Counted from the first letter of the stretch, positions 20,132 to 33,022 are shown. The stretch: DNA of 64,000 nt from Deinococcus sp. KNUC1210 (GCF_022344005.1 NZ_CP092190.1:62001-126000); one strand, 5' to 3'. Made by a program: numbers and translations. Notes: a model not told the origin generated them from the letters alone.

Positions 20132-21643
20132 ATGTCGAACAGCATTTCCATGCCCGCCCCGGCTCAGGACACCCCGCCCAGTCAGGACTTCACCTACGAT
20201 CTGCTGGTCATCGGCTCTGGTCCCGGCGGGCAGCGGGCGGCTATTCAGGCATCCAAGCTGGGGAAGAAGGTGGCGGTGGTCGAGAAGAAGGCGGTGGTGG
20301 GCGGTGTGTGCATCAATACCGGCACCATTCCCAGCAAGACCTTCCGCGAGGCGATCATGCACCTGAGCGGCTACAACGAGCGCGGGCTGTACGGAGCGTC
20401 GTATGCGGTCAAGCAGGATATTACCGTGCAGGATCTGCTGCTGAGAACGAGCAGCGTGATGTCGCACGAACTCGATGTGGTGCGCTCGCAGCTTCACCGC
20501 AACCGCATCGAGACCATCAACGCCGAGGCCACCTTCATCGGCCCCAACACCGTGCGCCTGCGCGATACGCGGGGCAGCGACAGTTGGCGCGACGTGACCG
20601 CCCGCTTCATCGTGGTGGCGGTGGGTACACGGGCCGCCCGCGACAAGAACATCCCCTTCGACGGCAAGCGCATCATCATCAGCGACGACATTCTCGATCT
20701 GACCGAGATGCCGCGCACCGTCACGGTCATCGGCGGCGGCGTGATCGGCTGCGAATACGCCAGCATGTTCGCGGCACTGGGCGTGCGCGTGACGCTGGTC
20801 GATAAGCGCCCCCGACTGCTGGAATTCGTGGATCACGAGATCACCGACGTGCTGGCCTATCAGATGCGGCAGAACCGCATGACCCTGCGTCTGGGCGAAG
20901 CGGTCAGCCGAGTCGAGAAGGTGCGGGACAGCCTGGGCGACCGGGTGCGGGTGGTGCTGGCGAGCGGCAAGGAAATTCTGAGCGATATGGTGTTGTACTC
21001 GGTGGGCCGCGTGGGAGCCACCAATTCGCTGAACCTCGAAGCGGCGGGCCTGAGTGCCGACGACCGGGGCCGCATCACCGTGAACGCGCACTATCAGACG
21101 CAGGTGAACCACATCTATGCGGTGGGCGACGTGATCGGCTTTCCGAGTCTGGCGAGCGTGAGCATGGAACAGGGCCGACTGGCGTCCTGCCACGCGTTCG
21201 GCATTCCCACCCAGAGCGTGCCGGAGCTATTTCCCTACGGCATCTACACCATTCCCGAGATCAGTACCGTCGGCAAGAACGAGGAGGAACTGACGCAGGC
21301 GGGCGTGCCCTACGAAATCGGCAAGGCGCAGTACCGCGAGATTGCACGCGGGCAGATCATCGGAGACGAGCAGGGCACGCTCAAACTGATCTTCCATCTG
21401 GAAACGCGGGAACTGCTGGGCGTGCATATCATCGGCACCGGGGCCAGCGAACTGATTCACATCGGACAGGCGGTGATGGCCTTTGGCGGCACGGTGGATT
21501 ATTTCGTGAACACCGTCTTCAATTACCCCACGCTGGCCGAGTGCTACAAAACTGCCGCTTTCGACGGCATCAACAGGCTGGGAGCCGCGCCCGCGCTGGA
21601 ACCGAAGCTGGAACCCGCGCACGACGTGGGCATCGTGGTCTGA
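20132..21643 (+). CDS. sthA: Soluble (Si-specific) NAD(P)+ transhydrogenase
   Basis: A 503-residue flavoprotein of the pyridine nucleotide-disulfide reductase class that balances NADH and NADPH. The FAD-binding VIGSGPGGQRAA begins near residue 28, and the NAD-binding VIGGGVIGCEYASMF is mid-protein. The redox-active dithiol of dihydrolipoyl dehydrogenases is absent: the region reads GVCINTGTIPSKTFREA with a single Cys, which is the SthA signature. The C-terminal dimerisation domain ends with FNYPTLAECYKTAAFDG. The protein is about 30 residues longer than most SthA because of an N-terminal extension. The start has a GAGG ribosome site. Confidence 0.93.
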   Translation: MSNSISMPAPAQDTPPSQDFTYDLLVIGSGPGGQRAAIQASKLGKKVAVVEKKAVVGGVCINTGTIPSKTFREAIMHLSGYNERGLYGASYAVKQDITVQDLLLRTSSVMSHELDVVRSQLHRNRIETINAEATFIGPNTVRLRDTRGSDSWRDVTARFIVVAVGTRAARDKNIPFDGKRIIISDDILDLTEMPRTVTVIGGGVIGCEYASMFAALGVRVTLVDKRPRLLEFVDHEITDVLAYQMRQNRMTLRLGEAVSRVEKVRDSLGDRVRVVLASGKEILSDMVLYSVGRVGATNSLNLEAAGLSADDRGRITVNAHYQTQVNHIYAVGDVIGFPSLASVSMEQGRLASCHAFGIPTQSVPELFPYGIYTIPEISTVGKNEEELTQAGVPYEIGKAQYREIARGQIIGDEQGTLKLIFHLETRELLGVHIIGTGASELIHIGQAVMAFGGTVDYFVNTVFNYPTLAECYKTAAFDGINRLGAAPALEPKLEPAHDVGIVV

Positions 21644-21653
21644 GTACAGGCAG

Positions 21654-21682
21654 GCTTCAGGAGCGCCGAGCCGCTCTGAAGC
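21654..21682 (+). terminator. Hairpin after sthA
   Basis: GCTTCAG pairs with CTGAAGC around an inner AGCG/CGCT stem, with one bulged G. There is no T tract, so termination efficiency is uncertain. It begins 11 bases after the sthA stop. Confidence 0.45.
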
Positions 21683-21709
21683 TGATACAGAAAGTCGGTA
21701 CACTTGCTT

Positions 21710-22213
21710 ATGCCCGTTCGTCCTGCCGAGCGCACCGATGTACCCGCCATTCTCGACATCTACAACGAAGCCGTCCTGACGACCACCGCCAGTTACGACC
21801 TCGCGCCCGTATCGCTGGCCTCGCGCCTCGACTGGTTCGACCACAAACGGGCGGCGGGGCAGCCGGTGTTCGTATGGGACGAGGGCGGGCAGGTGCTGGG
21901 CTGGTCGGCGTATGGCCCGTTCCGCGAGAAACCCGGCTACGCGTACACCGCCGAACACAGCGTGTATGTGGGGTCTGCGGCGCGGGGCAGGGGCCTGGGC
22001 AAAGCGCTGATGCTGGCGGTCGTCGAGCATGCGCGGGCGGCGGGGAAGCATGTGCTGGTGGGCGGTCTGGACGCCGATAATGCCGCCAGCCTCGCCCTGC
22101 ACCGCTCGCTCGGCTTTACTCAGGTGGCCCACTTCCGGCAGGTGGGCCGCAAGTTCGGGCGCTGGCTCGATCTGGTGTTCATGGAACTTCGGCTGGACGA
22201 GGCCGAGCGCTAA
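21710..22213 (+). CDS. GNAT-family N-acetyltransferase (phosphinothricin acetyltransferase-like)
   Basis: A 167-residue acetyltransferase resembling the PAT/MddA subgroup: VRPAERTDVPAILDIYNEAV at the start, YTAEHSVYVGSAARGRGLGK (acetyl-CoA loop), and LHRSLGFTQVAHFRQVGRKFG near the end. Members acetylate phosphinothricin, methionine sulfone or related amines. The ATG follows TACACT by five bases. An in-frame TTG two codons earlier is less likely. Confidence 0.88.
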   Translation: MPVRPAERTDVPAILDIYNEAVLTTTASYDLAPVSLASRLDWFDHKRAAGQPVFVWDEGGQVLGWSAYGPFREKPGYAYTAEHSVYVGSAARGRGLGKALMLAVVEHARAAGKHVLVGGLDADNAASLALHRSLGFTQVAHFRQVGRKFGRWLDLVFMELRLDEAER

Positions 22214-22311
22214 AAACATCCTGCCGGGCGTGAAACGAGAGAGCGGTCCTGGCAGCATCGTGCGGCAGCCAGAATGTCCGGTTGTCCTCTTGCGTTGCTC
22301 TCGAAAAAGAT

Positions 22312-22878
22312 CTAAGGCGTGCCCTGGCCGGGCAGCACGGTCAGGAATTCCGGCGGCACGCAGTCTGTCAGCCAGACGCCGTTTTCGCTGCGGTAAAACA
22401 GGTGGCCTGCCGCATGCATCGCCGCCGCATCGACGCGCAGGATGACCGGTCTGCCGCGCCGTGCTCCCACCGTGCGGGCCGTGTCGTTGTCGGGCGACAG
22501 ATGCACGTGGTGCCGCTGCCTGCGCTGCAAGCCTTCCCGCAGGATAGCGGCGACAGCCTGCGCGGCAGTGCCGTGATACAGCAGCTCTGGAGGCGTCTGA
22601 GGGGTCAATTCCAGATCGACCGGGACGCTGTGGCCCTGATTCGCCCGAATTCGCTCGCCCGAAGCATCGAAGCTGAACCGCTGCTTCTCGCTGCCCGCGA
22701 CCACGGCGGCAAGCTGTTCGGCGGACACGGGCAGCCCCTGCCGCGCCAGCCCGTGCAACAGCTCCTGAACGGCGACCCAGCCGCCCGGAGCCAGTGTCAG
22801 GCCCGCTTCATGGGGTGCGTGGCGCAGCAGATACGACAGGCGGCGCGACAGGGTGACAGAAGGGGTGAGGTCGGACAT
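22312..22878 (-). CDS. kptA: RNA 2'-phosphotransferase
   Basis: A 188-residue KptA/Tpt1 enzyme, which moves a 2'-phosphate from RNA to NAD+ forming ADP-ribose 1'',2''-cyclic phosphate. The signature arginine and histidine residues are visible in [30 protein letters not shown] and [11 protein letters not shown]. In bacteria the natural substrate is not established. The ATG follows TAGCCT by six bases. It converges on a GNAT gene and lies downstream of a HIT-protein gene. Confidence 0.95.
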   Translation of the reverse strand: MSDLTPSVTLSRRLSYLLRHAPHEAGLTLAPGGWVAVQELLHGLARQGLPVSAEQLAAVVAGSEKQRFSFDASGERIRANQGHSVPVDLELTPQTPPELLYHGTAAQAVAAILREGLQRRQRHHVHLSPDNDTARTVGARRGRPVILRVDAAAMHAAGHLFYRSENGVWLTDCVPPEFLTVLPGQGTP

Positions 22879-23049
22879 GCCCTCAGGCTAGGCCGCGCCG
22901 CAGGAGGCCGCATCTGCCGATTGGCGCAGGCCACCTGTCCGGCAGGTCATTTCATGCCAGGAGCCTTTCAGGGCGCGAACATTCAGCTTCTGTCGCTCCA
23001 CCCGTTGGTCAGAAGGTCCTGTGAACATCGTCCTGCCCGGCCGAGGAGT

Positions 23050-23388
23050 TCAGCCGCCGAAGCCCACTGCGCTGCCCGTGTCCCAGCCGCCCAGCACGTG
23101 AATATGCGTATGAAACACTTCCTGCCCGCCGCCCGCGCCCACATTGACCACCAGGCGGTAATCGGTCAGCTGAGACTGCGCCACCTTCACCGCCGTCAGC
23201 CACAGCCGCCCCATCTCGGCGGCGTCCGAAATCTCGTCGATCCGGGTGCTTACCTTTTTGGGAATCACCAGCAGATGCACCGGGGCTTTGGGCGCGATGT
23301 CCTTGATGGCGATGTAGTCGTCGTCCTCGTATACGACGGTGCTGGGAATCTCGCGGGCGATGATGCGCTCAAACAGGGTAGGAGCCAT
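23050..23388 (-). CDS. HIT-family nucleotide-binding protein
   Basis: A 112-residue histidine triad protein with the catalytic HTHIHVLGG motif (HxHxH) near the C terminus and the HLLVIPKK strand in the middle, typical of the Hint/PKCI branch. It would hydrolyse adenosine 5'-monophosphoramidates. The ATG follows TAGAGT by six bases. The length and conserved [13 protein letters not shown] tail suit a complete protein. Confidence 0.93.
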   Translation of the reverse strand: MAPTLFERIIAREIPSTVVYEDDDYIAIKDIAPKAPVHLLVIPKKVSTRIDEISDAAEMGRLWLTAVKVAQSQLTDYRLVVNVGAGGGQEVFHTHIHVLGGWDTGSAVGFGG

Positions 23389-23505
23389 GCCTCCACTCTA
23401 GCGGCTCATCAAATCTTTAGGAAGAAATCTGTATGGAGCGGCGCTGCATACAACCTGTCAGACCCGGCGCAGTACGTTTCCCTTTCTGCCGGACTAGGAG
23501 CAGCT

Positions 23506-24405
23506 ATGTCGAACGATACCAACACCCCCCGCAATCCTGAACGCCGCGCCGCCCTCGGCACCCTGGGCCTGATGGGGCTGGGCACCGCCACGCTCGGCCT
23601 GCTCAGCAGCAACGCTCTGGCGGCGCCCGCCAAAGACATCGACCCCGCTGTCCTCAATTTCGCGCTGAACCTCGAATATCTGGAAGCCGCGTTCTACCTT
23701 GCAGCGGTGGGCCGCCTGAACGAACTGAAGGCCATCGGCGGCGGCGCAGACATCCGGCTGCCCGCTGGCCTCGATGTCAGCACCGGCATGCAGTTCAAGG
23801 ACAGCACCGTTCAGGCGTTCGTCAAAGACATCGCGGAAGACGAGCTGAGCCACGTCAAGTTTCTGCACGCGGCGCTCGGCAAGGCAGCGGTGGCGCGTCC
23901 GGTCATCGATCTGGCAGGGGCCTTCGATGCGGCGGGTCAGGCGGCGTCGGGCGGAGCCATCAAGGGCTTCAACCCCTACGCCAACGAACTGTTTTTCCTG
24001 CACGGCGCGTTCATCTTCGAGGATGTGGGCGTAACCGCCTATAACGGGGCCGCCACCCTGCTGACCAACCCGGCCTATCTCCAGGCGGCGGCTGGCATTC
24101 TGGCGGTCGAGGCCTACCACGGCGGAGCTATCCGCACCCTGCTGTATCAGCAGCGGCAGGTGACGGCGGCGGCTGGCCTGTACGTGGGTCAGGTCGTGGG
24201 CGCGATCAGTGCGCTGCGGGCCAAGGTGGGCGGCGGCAAGGATGCTGGCCTGAGCGACAACGCCGGGGCCATCATCGCGCCCGCCGACCGAAACGGCGTG
24301 GCCTACGCCCGCAGCACCCGCGAGGTGCTGAACATCGTATATCTGGCCCCCAACGCCATGAAGGGCGGCTTCTACCCTAACGGACTGAACGGCGCGATCA
24401 AGTAA
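23506..24405 (+). CDS. Ferritin-like domain protein (desiccation-related PCC13-62 type)
   Basis: A 299-residue exported protein. The N terminus has a twin-arginine-like motif ([12 protein letters not shown]) followed by a hydrophobic stretch and ALAAPA cleavage site, suggesting Tat export. The mature part is a ferritin-like helical bundle: [43 protein letters not shown] and [13 protein letters not shown] provide Glu and His residues for a di-metal site. The family includes desiccation-associated proteins. A GGAG ribosome site lies six bases before the ATG. A terminator follows. Confidence 0.88.
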   Translation: MSNDTNTPRNPERRAALGTLGLMGLGTATLGLLSSNALAAPAKDIDPAVLNFALNLEYLEAAFYLAAVGRLNELKAIGGGADIRLPAGLDVSTGMQFKDSTVQAFVKDIAEDELSHVKFLHAALGKAAVARPVIDLAGAFDAAGQAASGGAIKGFNPYANELFFLHGAFIFEDVGVTAYNGAATLLTNPAYLQAAAGILAVEAYHGGAIRTLLYQQRQVTAAAGLYVGQVVGAISALRAKVGGGKDAGLSDNAGAIIAPADRNGVAYARSTREVLNIVYLAPNAMKGGFYPNGLNGAIK

Positions 24406-24429
24406 ACGCGCCTGCATGCCCAGAGCCCT

Positions 24430-24450
24430 GCCCCGGTGGTGGGGCTTTTT
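24430..24450 (+). terminator. Rho-independent terminator after the ferritin-like gene
   Basis: A GCCCC-GGTGGT-GGGGC hairpin directly followed by five T residues, 25 bases after the stop codon. Confidence 0.85.
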
Positions 24451-24478
24451 GCTGTTCGGCGGGCGCATTCCGGGTGGC

Positions 24479-25431
24479 TCAGCGCGTGGCGGTCTCAAGC
24501 AGGGCCGCGACCGCCTGCACGGGCGTGAGGGTGCCCGCCTGCACCTCGCGCCGCCGCGCCGTCAGGTCGTCGGTGTTCTGCGCCGTCACGAAGCGCTGCC
24601 ACACGGCTTCCCTCAGCAGATCGTCGAACCAGCCGAGCAGCTGGGACTGCCGCCGGAGGGCCAGTTCGTCGCCCAGTGTGTGGCGGTAGTCCTGTGCGGC
24701 GGCCCATACCTCCGCGACGCCCTTTCCGGTCAGGGCCGAGGCCTGCAGAGCGCGGGGCCGCCAGCGTGCGCCGCGTGGGGTCAGCAGGTGTAGGGCGCTG
24801 TTCAGTTCGCTCTGGGCGCGGTTGGCCGCCGCCGGGTCGCTGTCGGCCTTGTTCACCACGCACAGGTCGGCCAGCTCCATGATGCCGCGCTTGATGCCCT
24901 GCAACTCGTCTCCGGCGTTGGGCAGCGTCAGCAGCAGGAACAGGTCGGTCATGGCGGCGACCTGTGTTTCACTCTGTCCCACTCCGACGGTTTCGATCAG
25001 CAGCACGTCGTAGCCCGCCGCCTCGCAGAGCGTGATGGCCTCGCGGGTGCGCCGCGTGACGCCGCCCAGACTGCCGCTGCTGGGGCTGGGCCGGATGAAG
25101 GCGTTCGGATGCACCGTGAGCTGCGGCATGCGCGTTTTGTCGCCCATGATGCTGCCCCCGAGACGGGGCTGCTGGGATCGACAGCCAGCACCGCGACCCG
25201 GTGGCCCCCTCCCGCCAGCAGCAGGCCGAGGGCCTCGATAAACGTCGATTTGCCGACGCCCGGCACGCCCGTCAGTCCTATCCGCAGGCTGTTTCCCGCG
25301 TGAGGCAACACTTCGGCCAGCAGGGCCTGCGCCTGCTGTTCGTGCTCCGGGCGGGTCGATTCGGCCAGTGTGATGGCGCGGGCCAGTGCACGGCGAGAGC
25401 CGCTGAGCAGCGCGGGAGCGAGAGGGTGCAT
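24479..25431 (-). pseudogene. meaB: Methylmalonyl-CoA mutase-associated GTPase MeaB, frameshifted in a C5 run
   Basis: A G3E-family GTPase (MeaB/ArgK) that protects and loads B12-dependent mutases. The upstream frame gives [20 protein letters not shown] and the Walker A motif [10 protein letters not shown], then [11 protein letters not shown]. The second frame continues [29 protein letters not shown] and the NKAD guanine-specificity motif in CVVNKADSD. The junction is the C5 run (plus strand) at 25155-25159; one more C restores [12 protein letters not shown] exactly as the family requires. The ATG at 25431 lies seven bases after TAGCAT. No mutase gene is nearby. I consider the gene functional and the base count suspect. 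Confidence 0.88.
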
Positions 25432-25538
25432 GTTCAGGATGCTAAAGGCTGCGGGCCGAGGGGCCATGAGGGAAGGGCCGGGGCGTCCAGTGCCACACGT
25501 CGCTGTGTGCCGAGCGCCCGAAGCTATACAGTACCCGC

Positions 25539-26393
25539 GTGTCTGAAGTTTCTGATTCTGGAGCACTGTCCCCCCTGCCCACCACGGCTGCCCGGCTCGC
25601 GGTGGTGCTGGTGTCGCCAAAAACGCCCGGCAACATCGGTGCGGGGGCGCGGGCGATGCTGAACATGGGTGCGAGCGATCTGCGGCTGGTCGCTCCCCGC
25701 TGCGACCATCTGAGCGGCGAAGCAGTGGCCTTTGCCGTTCACGCCGAAGGTGTCCTGAGGTCGGCCCGGCTGTACGACACCCTCTCGGACGCCCTGGCCG
25801 ACCGCGACCTGAGCATCGGCACCACCGCCCGCCACCGTGCCGATCTGCCCGACCCGCAGCATCCGGCGCTGCTGCGTCCACTGGTGCAGGCGTCGCATGC
25901 CCCGGCGCTGGTCTTCGGCCCTGAGGAATCGGGCCTGAGCAATGAAGATCTGGAGCTGTGTCAGCTCAGCGTGCGCGTGCCGACCGCCGAGTATGCCAGC
26001 CTGAATCTGGCGCAGGCGGTGCTGCTGGTGTGCTACGAATTTTTGCAGGGGCAGGGCACCGGGCAGGCGGGTATTCCCGAGCAGCTTCAGCCCGGTCCGC
26101 GCAAGCTCGCCACCCGCTTCGAGATGGACGGGCTGTACGCCCACCTGCGCGACACCATGCTGATCACCGGCTACTCGGATGAAGTGCGCGTGACGCACAC
26201 CCTGCGGCTGTGGCGCACCTGGCTCGACCGCGCCCACCTGAACAGCGCCGAAACCCGGCTGTTCCGAGGGCTGCTGCGGCAGGTCCGGTGGAAGATCAAC
26301 GAGAGCCGCACGCTGGCGCAGCTGCCCCCACTGCCGCCCGCCCTGCTGCGGCCCGGAGACGTACAGGACGATGTGCCGGACACTGGGGACTGA
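25539..26393 (+). CDS. RNA 2'-O-methyltransferase, TrmJ-like (SpoU family)
   Basis: A 284-residue SPOUT methyltransferase. Motif 1 is [17 protein letters not shown], motif 2 is [16 protein letters not shown], and motif 3 is [16 protein letters not shown]. The extra C-terminal helical region ([19 protein letters not shown] segment to about residue 270) matches TrmJ, which methylates position 32 of tRNAs. The start is a GTG six bases after TACAGT. The stop codon directly abuts the GTG of the next gene, a sensor kinase. Confidence 0.85.
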   Translation: MSEVSDSGALSPLPTTAARLAVVLVSPKTPGNIGAGARAMLNMGASDLRLVAPRCDHLSGEAVAFAVHAEGVLRSARLYDTLSDALADRDLSIGTTARHRADLPDPQHPALLRPLVQASHAPALVFGPEESGLSNEDLELCQLSVRVPTAEYASLNLAQAVLLVCYEFLQGQGTGQAGIPEQLQPGPRKLATRFEMDGLYAHLRDTMLITGYSDEVRVTHTLRLWRTWLDRAHLNSAETRLFRGLLRQVRWKINESRTLAQLPPLPPALLRPGDVQDDVPDTGD

Positions 26394-28142
<1,749 letters not shown>

Positions 28143-28149
28143 CGCGGTT

Positions 28150-28680
28150 CTAGCTGTCCAGAACGCGCACCATCAGATACTCGTCCACGTCCTGCCCGCC
28201 GACGTGCAGGGCGCGGGGTTCTCGGCCATATACCGTGAAGCCGCCGCGCAGATACAGCCGGTACGCGGCGTCCTGGGGCACGCTGACCGCGAGTTGAATC
28301 TGGCGCAGACCCGGCACAGTCCCTGCCCACTTCAGCAGGGCGTCCAGCAGCTGCGAACCGACGTGCTGCCCCCTCGCTTCCGGGGCGACATAGACGGCGT
28401 ACAGCATCGCCTTGTGCCGCTGTTTGTGCGCAGACTGGCGCACCAGCGTCATGCTGCCGACCAGCTTTCCTTCCACGAAAGCCCCGAAGGTCACGCGCTC
28501 GTGTTCCAGCGGTTCCAGCGAGGCGGCCACGCTCTCGGGCGTTTCCTGCCGGTACTCGTCGGCGCTGCGTCCGAAGGCCAGCGGTGATTCTTCCAGCCCG
28601 CGCAGCCGGAACGGGAAATAGTCGGGGGCATCGGTGGCGGTCAGCGGGCGCAGCACCACGGGCGAACGGGCCTGCGTCAA
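28150..28680 (-). CDS. GNAT-family N-acetyltransferase
   Basis: A protein of about 176 residues with GNAT motifs: VVLRPLTATDAPDYFPF at the start, LYAVYVAPEARGQHVGSQLL (acetyl-CoA loop) and AYRLYLRGGFTVYGREP. The frame extends to 28785 but has no protein-like content there. I choose the TTG at 28680, which overlaps the apaG stop as TTGA; a GTG at 28659 is the alternative. It converges on the sensor kinase with a seven-base gap. Confidence 0.82.
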   Translation of the reverse strand: MTQARSPVVLRPLTATDAPDYFPFRLRGLEESPLAFGRSADEYRQETPESVAASLEPLEHERVTFGAFVEGKLVGSMTLVRQSAHKQRHKAMLYAVYVAPEARGQHVGSQLLDALLKWAGTVPGLRQIQLAVSVPQDAAYRLYLRGGFTVYGREPRALHVGGQDVDEYLMVRVLDS

Positions 28681-29090
28681 TTCAGAACCCGGCCCGGCGT
28701 CTCGCCCTTCTCTTCCATCTCGCTGAATTCGAGCGGCAGCCGCAGTTCGAACTCGGGCACATACGTCCGGCCCGGCGCATTCCACGCGTCGCGCAGCACA
28801 AACAGGCCGCTCATGCGTCCGGGGGTGCTCTCCAGCGTCACGAAGCTGTCATAGACGTACACGCCGCCGGGAGGCAGAATCGGCATCTGTCCGACCACGC
28901 CCTCACCCGACACGCTGGTGACGCGGCCCAGCCCATCGGTGATCATCCACTCGCGGGCCACCACCTGCCAGCTCTCGCTCGTGTGGTTCTCGATTCTGAT
29001 GATGTACTGAAACAGCCAGCGCCCCGGCTGTGAATGGTCAGGGCGGAAGCGGGGTTCCACTGTGACCCGGAGATCGGGCAGGGCGTCCAT
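28677..29090 (-). CDS. apaG: ApaG family protein
   Basis: A 137-residue single-domain protein with the ApaG immunoglobulin-like fold: WLFQYIIRIENHTSESWQVV, REWMITDGLGRV, VSGEGVVGQMPILPPGG and YDSFVTLESTPGRMSGLF. ApaG is linked to divalent-cation efflux and to Ap4A metabolism, but its biochemical role is not settled. The ATG follows TATCCT by six bases. It overlaps the GNAT gene downstream by four bases. Confidence 0.94.
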   Translation of the reverse strand: MDALPDLRVTVEPRFRPDHSQPGRWLFQYIIRIENHTSESWQVVAREWMITDGLGRVTSVSGEGVVGQMPILPPGGVYVYDSFVTLESTPGRMSGLFVLRDAWNAPGRTYVPEFELRLPLEFSEMEEKGETPGRVLN

Positions 29091-29167
29091 ACGTGCAGGA
29101 TATCAGTTGAAAGATGTTGGGCGAACGAGGACTTCATAAGTTTCATGCGCTGCTACAGTACAGGTCA

Positions 29168-30283
29168 ATGCCTCAAGCAGCTGAAACAGTCCAGCAGACC
29201 GTCAGGGAAATCGCCGGATGGCTGACAACCGTTCCGAATCCGGGTGAGGCGGTGGTTCGTCAGGCGATTGTGCTTCGGCTGTTGCAGGTGTGCGGGTTCG
29301 ACATATGGAATCCGCACATCGTCATTCCCGAAGAGACCGATAAAGCGGGTTTCCGCCCCGATCTGCGACTGGTGGCCGGAGAGCATGAATTCGTCCTCGA
29401 ATTGAAAGGAATGAACGTCGGAATACATGAAAAAGACTATTCCCAGGTGGCGAGTTACGCGGGTCAGAAGGGAATACGCTGGGCCATGTTGACCGATGGC
29501 CGTGTCTGGGTGGTGCTCGACGAACATCTGAAAGGCCCTTATCGGGAGCGTGCGGTGCTGAAACTCGAACTCGATCAGCAGGACGCGGCCCCGTTCGCAG
29601 AAGACGTCTCCCTGCTGTTCGACGAGCAGCGCTGGCGTTCCGGAGCATTCGAGGAGGCGGTCAGGCAGATCCGTGCTCAGCAGCAACGGCGACAGGATGT
29701 GGCGCAGATGCTCCGGGAATACCGCCCTGTGGTCGAGGAAGTGCAGCGGGAATACGGCATCAGCACGTTTGAACAAGCGGTTGCCGCCGCTGTCAAAATG
29801 GGCCTGATCACCGAGGCCGGGCGAGAGAGTCTGCTGGGTCTTAGCGGCAGACCGTATCGGCAGGACGAAGCGACGAGTGGAGCGCCTGAAAAGCCCCGTC
29901 TGATCAGAAAAGACAGCAAAAGAAAAGACAGCAAAAGAGCAGCCGGGAAATCCCCCGTCGTGTTTTCCTATCAGGTGGGAGAGGCGACTGCACGGGCCTG
30001 GTATGTTTCGGCGTCAGGCCGGTGGATCGTCAAATCGGGCAGCACGGCGGTGAGCGAAGTGAAATCGTATGCCAGGGGAGTTGCAAACAGCCGGTCGAAT
30101 CTGCTGGCGGCCGGGAAACTCGAACGTCTGGACGACGGACGCCTGCGCTTTACCCAGGATGTCGAGTACCCGTCTCCGAGTGCAGCGGCGGGCGACATTT
30201 CAGGCGGAGCCAGAAACGGCTGGGATGTCTGGAAAGATGAAGATGGGCGTTCTGCTCAGGATTATCGCGCTCAGCAAAGCTAA
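29168..30283 (+). CDS. PD-(D/E)xK nuclease-like protein (HSDR_N) with C-terminal DUF4357
   Basis: A 371-residue protein. Residues 1 to about 150 resemble the N-terminal nuclease domain of type I restriction HsdR. Pro64-Asp65 in GFRPDLRL and Glu78-x-Lys80 in FVLELKG form the PD...ExK site, with the later QVASYAGQKG helix. The middle is helical and ends in a lysine-rich repeat (RKDSKRKDSKR). The C terminus (SPSAAAGD to GWDVWKDEDGRS) matches DUF4357, a module found with nuclease domains. No methyltransferase or specificity subunit is nearby, so it is not a complete restriction system. The ATG is eight bases after TACAGT. Confidence 0.78.
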   Translation: MPQAAETVQQTVREIAGWLTTVPNPGEAVVRQAIVLRLLQVCGFDIWNPHIVIPEETDKAGFRPDLRLVAGEHEFVLELKGMNVGIHEKDYSQVASYAGQKGIRWAMLTDGRVWVVLDEHLKGPYRERAVLKLELDQQDAAPFAEDVSLLFDEQRWRSGAFEEAVRQIRAQQQRRQDVAQMLREYRPVVEEVQREYGISTFEQAVAAAVKMGLITEAGRESLLGLSGRPYRQDEATSGAPEKPRLIRKDSKRKDSKRAAGKSPVVFSYQVGEATARAWYVSASGRWIVKSGSTAVSEVKSYARGVANSRSNLLAAGKLERLDDGRLRFTQDVEYPSPSAAAGDISGGARNGWDVWKDEDGRSAQDYRAQQS

Positions 30284-30292
30284 ACTCAGGCC

Positions 30293-31876
<1,584 letters not shown>

Positions 31877-31990
31877 GGGGGCCAGCATCAGCGGGGAATG
31901 TCTGCTCCTGCACGGCTTTGGGCTGGTGTCACCGCCTGCCCGACCGCTTCCCTTACATTCCCTGCGCCGCCCACACGCTTGAATACGGCT

Positions 31991-32879
31991 GTGAGTGCCC
32001 CCGACCTGTCTGCCGTCAGCCGAAGTGCCGAACTCTACGATCCATTCTCGAACGGGCATGGATTTACGCCGGACGCGGTCTCTCCGGCGCAGGTGGCTCC
32101 CGACGCCCTGTGGCTGATTTTCAACGCCGACAGCCTGCTGCTGACGCCCGCGCTGGAGCTGCCCGCAGCCCGGCCAGGGGGCGTGCAGGGCGAACGTCTA
32201 TCTGGGCCAGCAGGACGGGCGACAGGTCTGGGCGGCGCGGCTGGCGGAGCTGCCCGGAGACGGGTTCAAGTTCCACAGGCTGCGTGGCCTGTACGGACGC
32301 ATTCCCGACGCGCTGTGGCTGCTGGGCGGGTACGGGTATCAGATCGTGGAATGGGACAGAACGCACCACTACTGCGGTTACTGCGCCACGCCCACCGTGC
32401 GCGGCGATTCGGAGCGGGTGCGCCGCTGCCCCAACTGCGGCCTGAGCGTGTATCCGCGCCTCGCTCCCGCCGTCATGGTGCTGCTCACACGCCTGCACCA
32501 GGGGCGGCCTCAGATTCTGCTGTGCCGCTCGCCGCAGTTTCCGCCGGGCATGTACAGCGCCAATGCCGGATTTGTCGAGCCGAGCGAAACGGTGGAACAC
32601 GCCGCGCACCGCGAGATGAAGGAAGAAACCAACCTCGATATCAGAAATCTGCGCTATTTCGATTCGCAGCCCTGGCCTTTTCCGCACAGCCTGATGCTGG
32701 CCTTTACCGCCGAGTACATCAGTCCGGACGAGGGGGGCGGCGAGATCGTGCCGCAGCCGGGCGAGATCGAGGAAGCCCGCTGGTTTTTCCACGACGAATT
32801 GCCGCAGTTGCCGGGTCGGGCGAGTATTTCCAGAAGACTCATCGAATCGGTGGTGGGGGAGATTCGCGAAGGGGAGTGA
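31991..32879 (+). pseudogene. nudC: NADH pyrophosphatase NudC (Nudix), frameshifted near a G5 run
   Basis: A NudC-type Nudix hydrolase that cleaves NADH and removes NAD caps from RNA. The N-terminal domain reads to about 32180 in one frame (LYDPFSNGHGFTPDAV). The remainder reads in another frame: a zinc ribbon with HYCGYCATPT and RRCPNCGLSVYPR, then the Nudix box GFVEPSETVEHAAHREMKEE and the downstream SQPWPFPHSLML motif that marks NudC. The junction is at the G5 run 32177-32181; removing one G joins the frames. The GTG at 31991 is a tentative start, since no good ribosome site or -10 box is clear. Confidence 0.85.
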
Positions 32880-32981
32880 GGGCGTGTGCCTGACGCGGAG
32901 GAACTCGCCCTGACGTGGACGGCGTCGGACGGCCTGCACGACAACCCCGGTCAGGGGCTTCAGCGGGTCGTGCACAGTTCA

Positions 32982-33022
32982 CAAAAAGAAGCCACCCGCG
33001 AGGAGAGTGGCCTCGTGGGTGG
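32982..33022 (-). terminator. Rho-independent terminator on the minus strand
   Basis: An 11-bp stem with one G-T pair (32992-33002 with 33012-33022) is followed on the minus strand by CTTCTTTTTG. It lies 78 bases downstream of the small membrane gene at 33100-33261 and supports transcription of that gene. Confidence 0.8.

Noticed and set aside
29168..30283. A type I restriction-modification locus.
   Set aside because: Only a nuclease-like domain is present. The helicase part of HsdR, and HsdM and HsdS genes, are missing from the neighbourhood.
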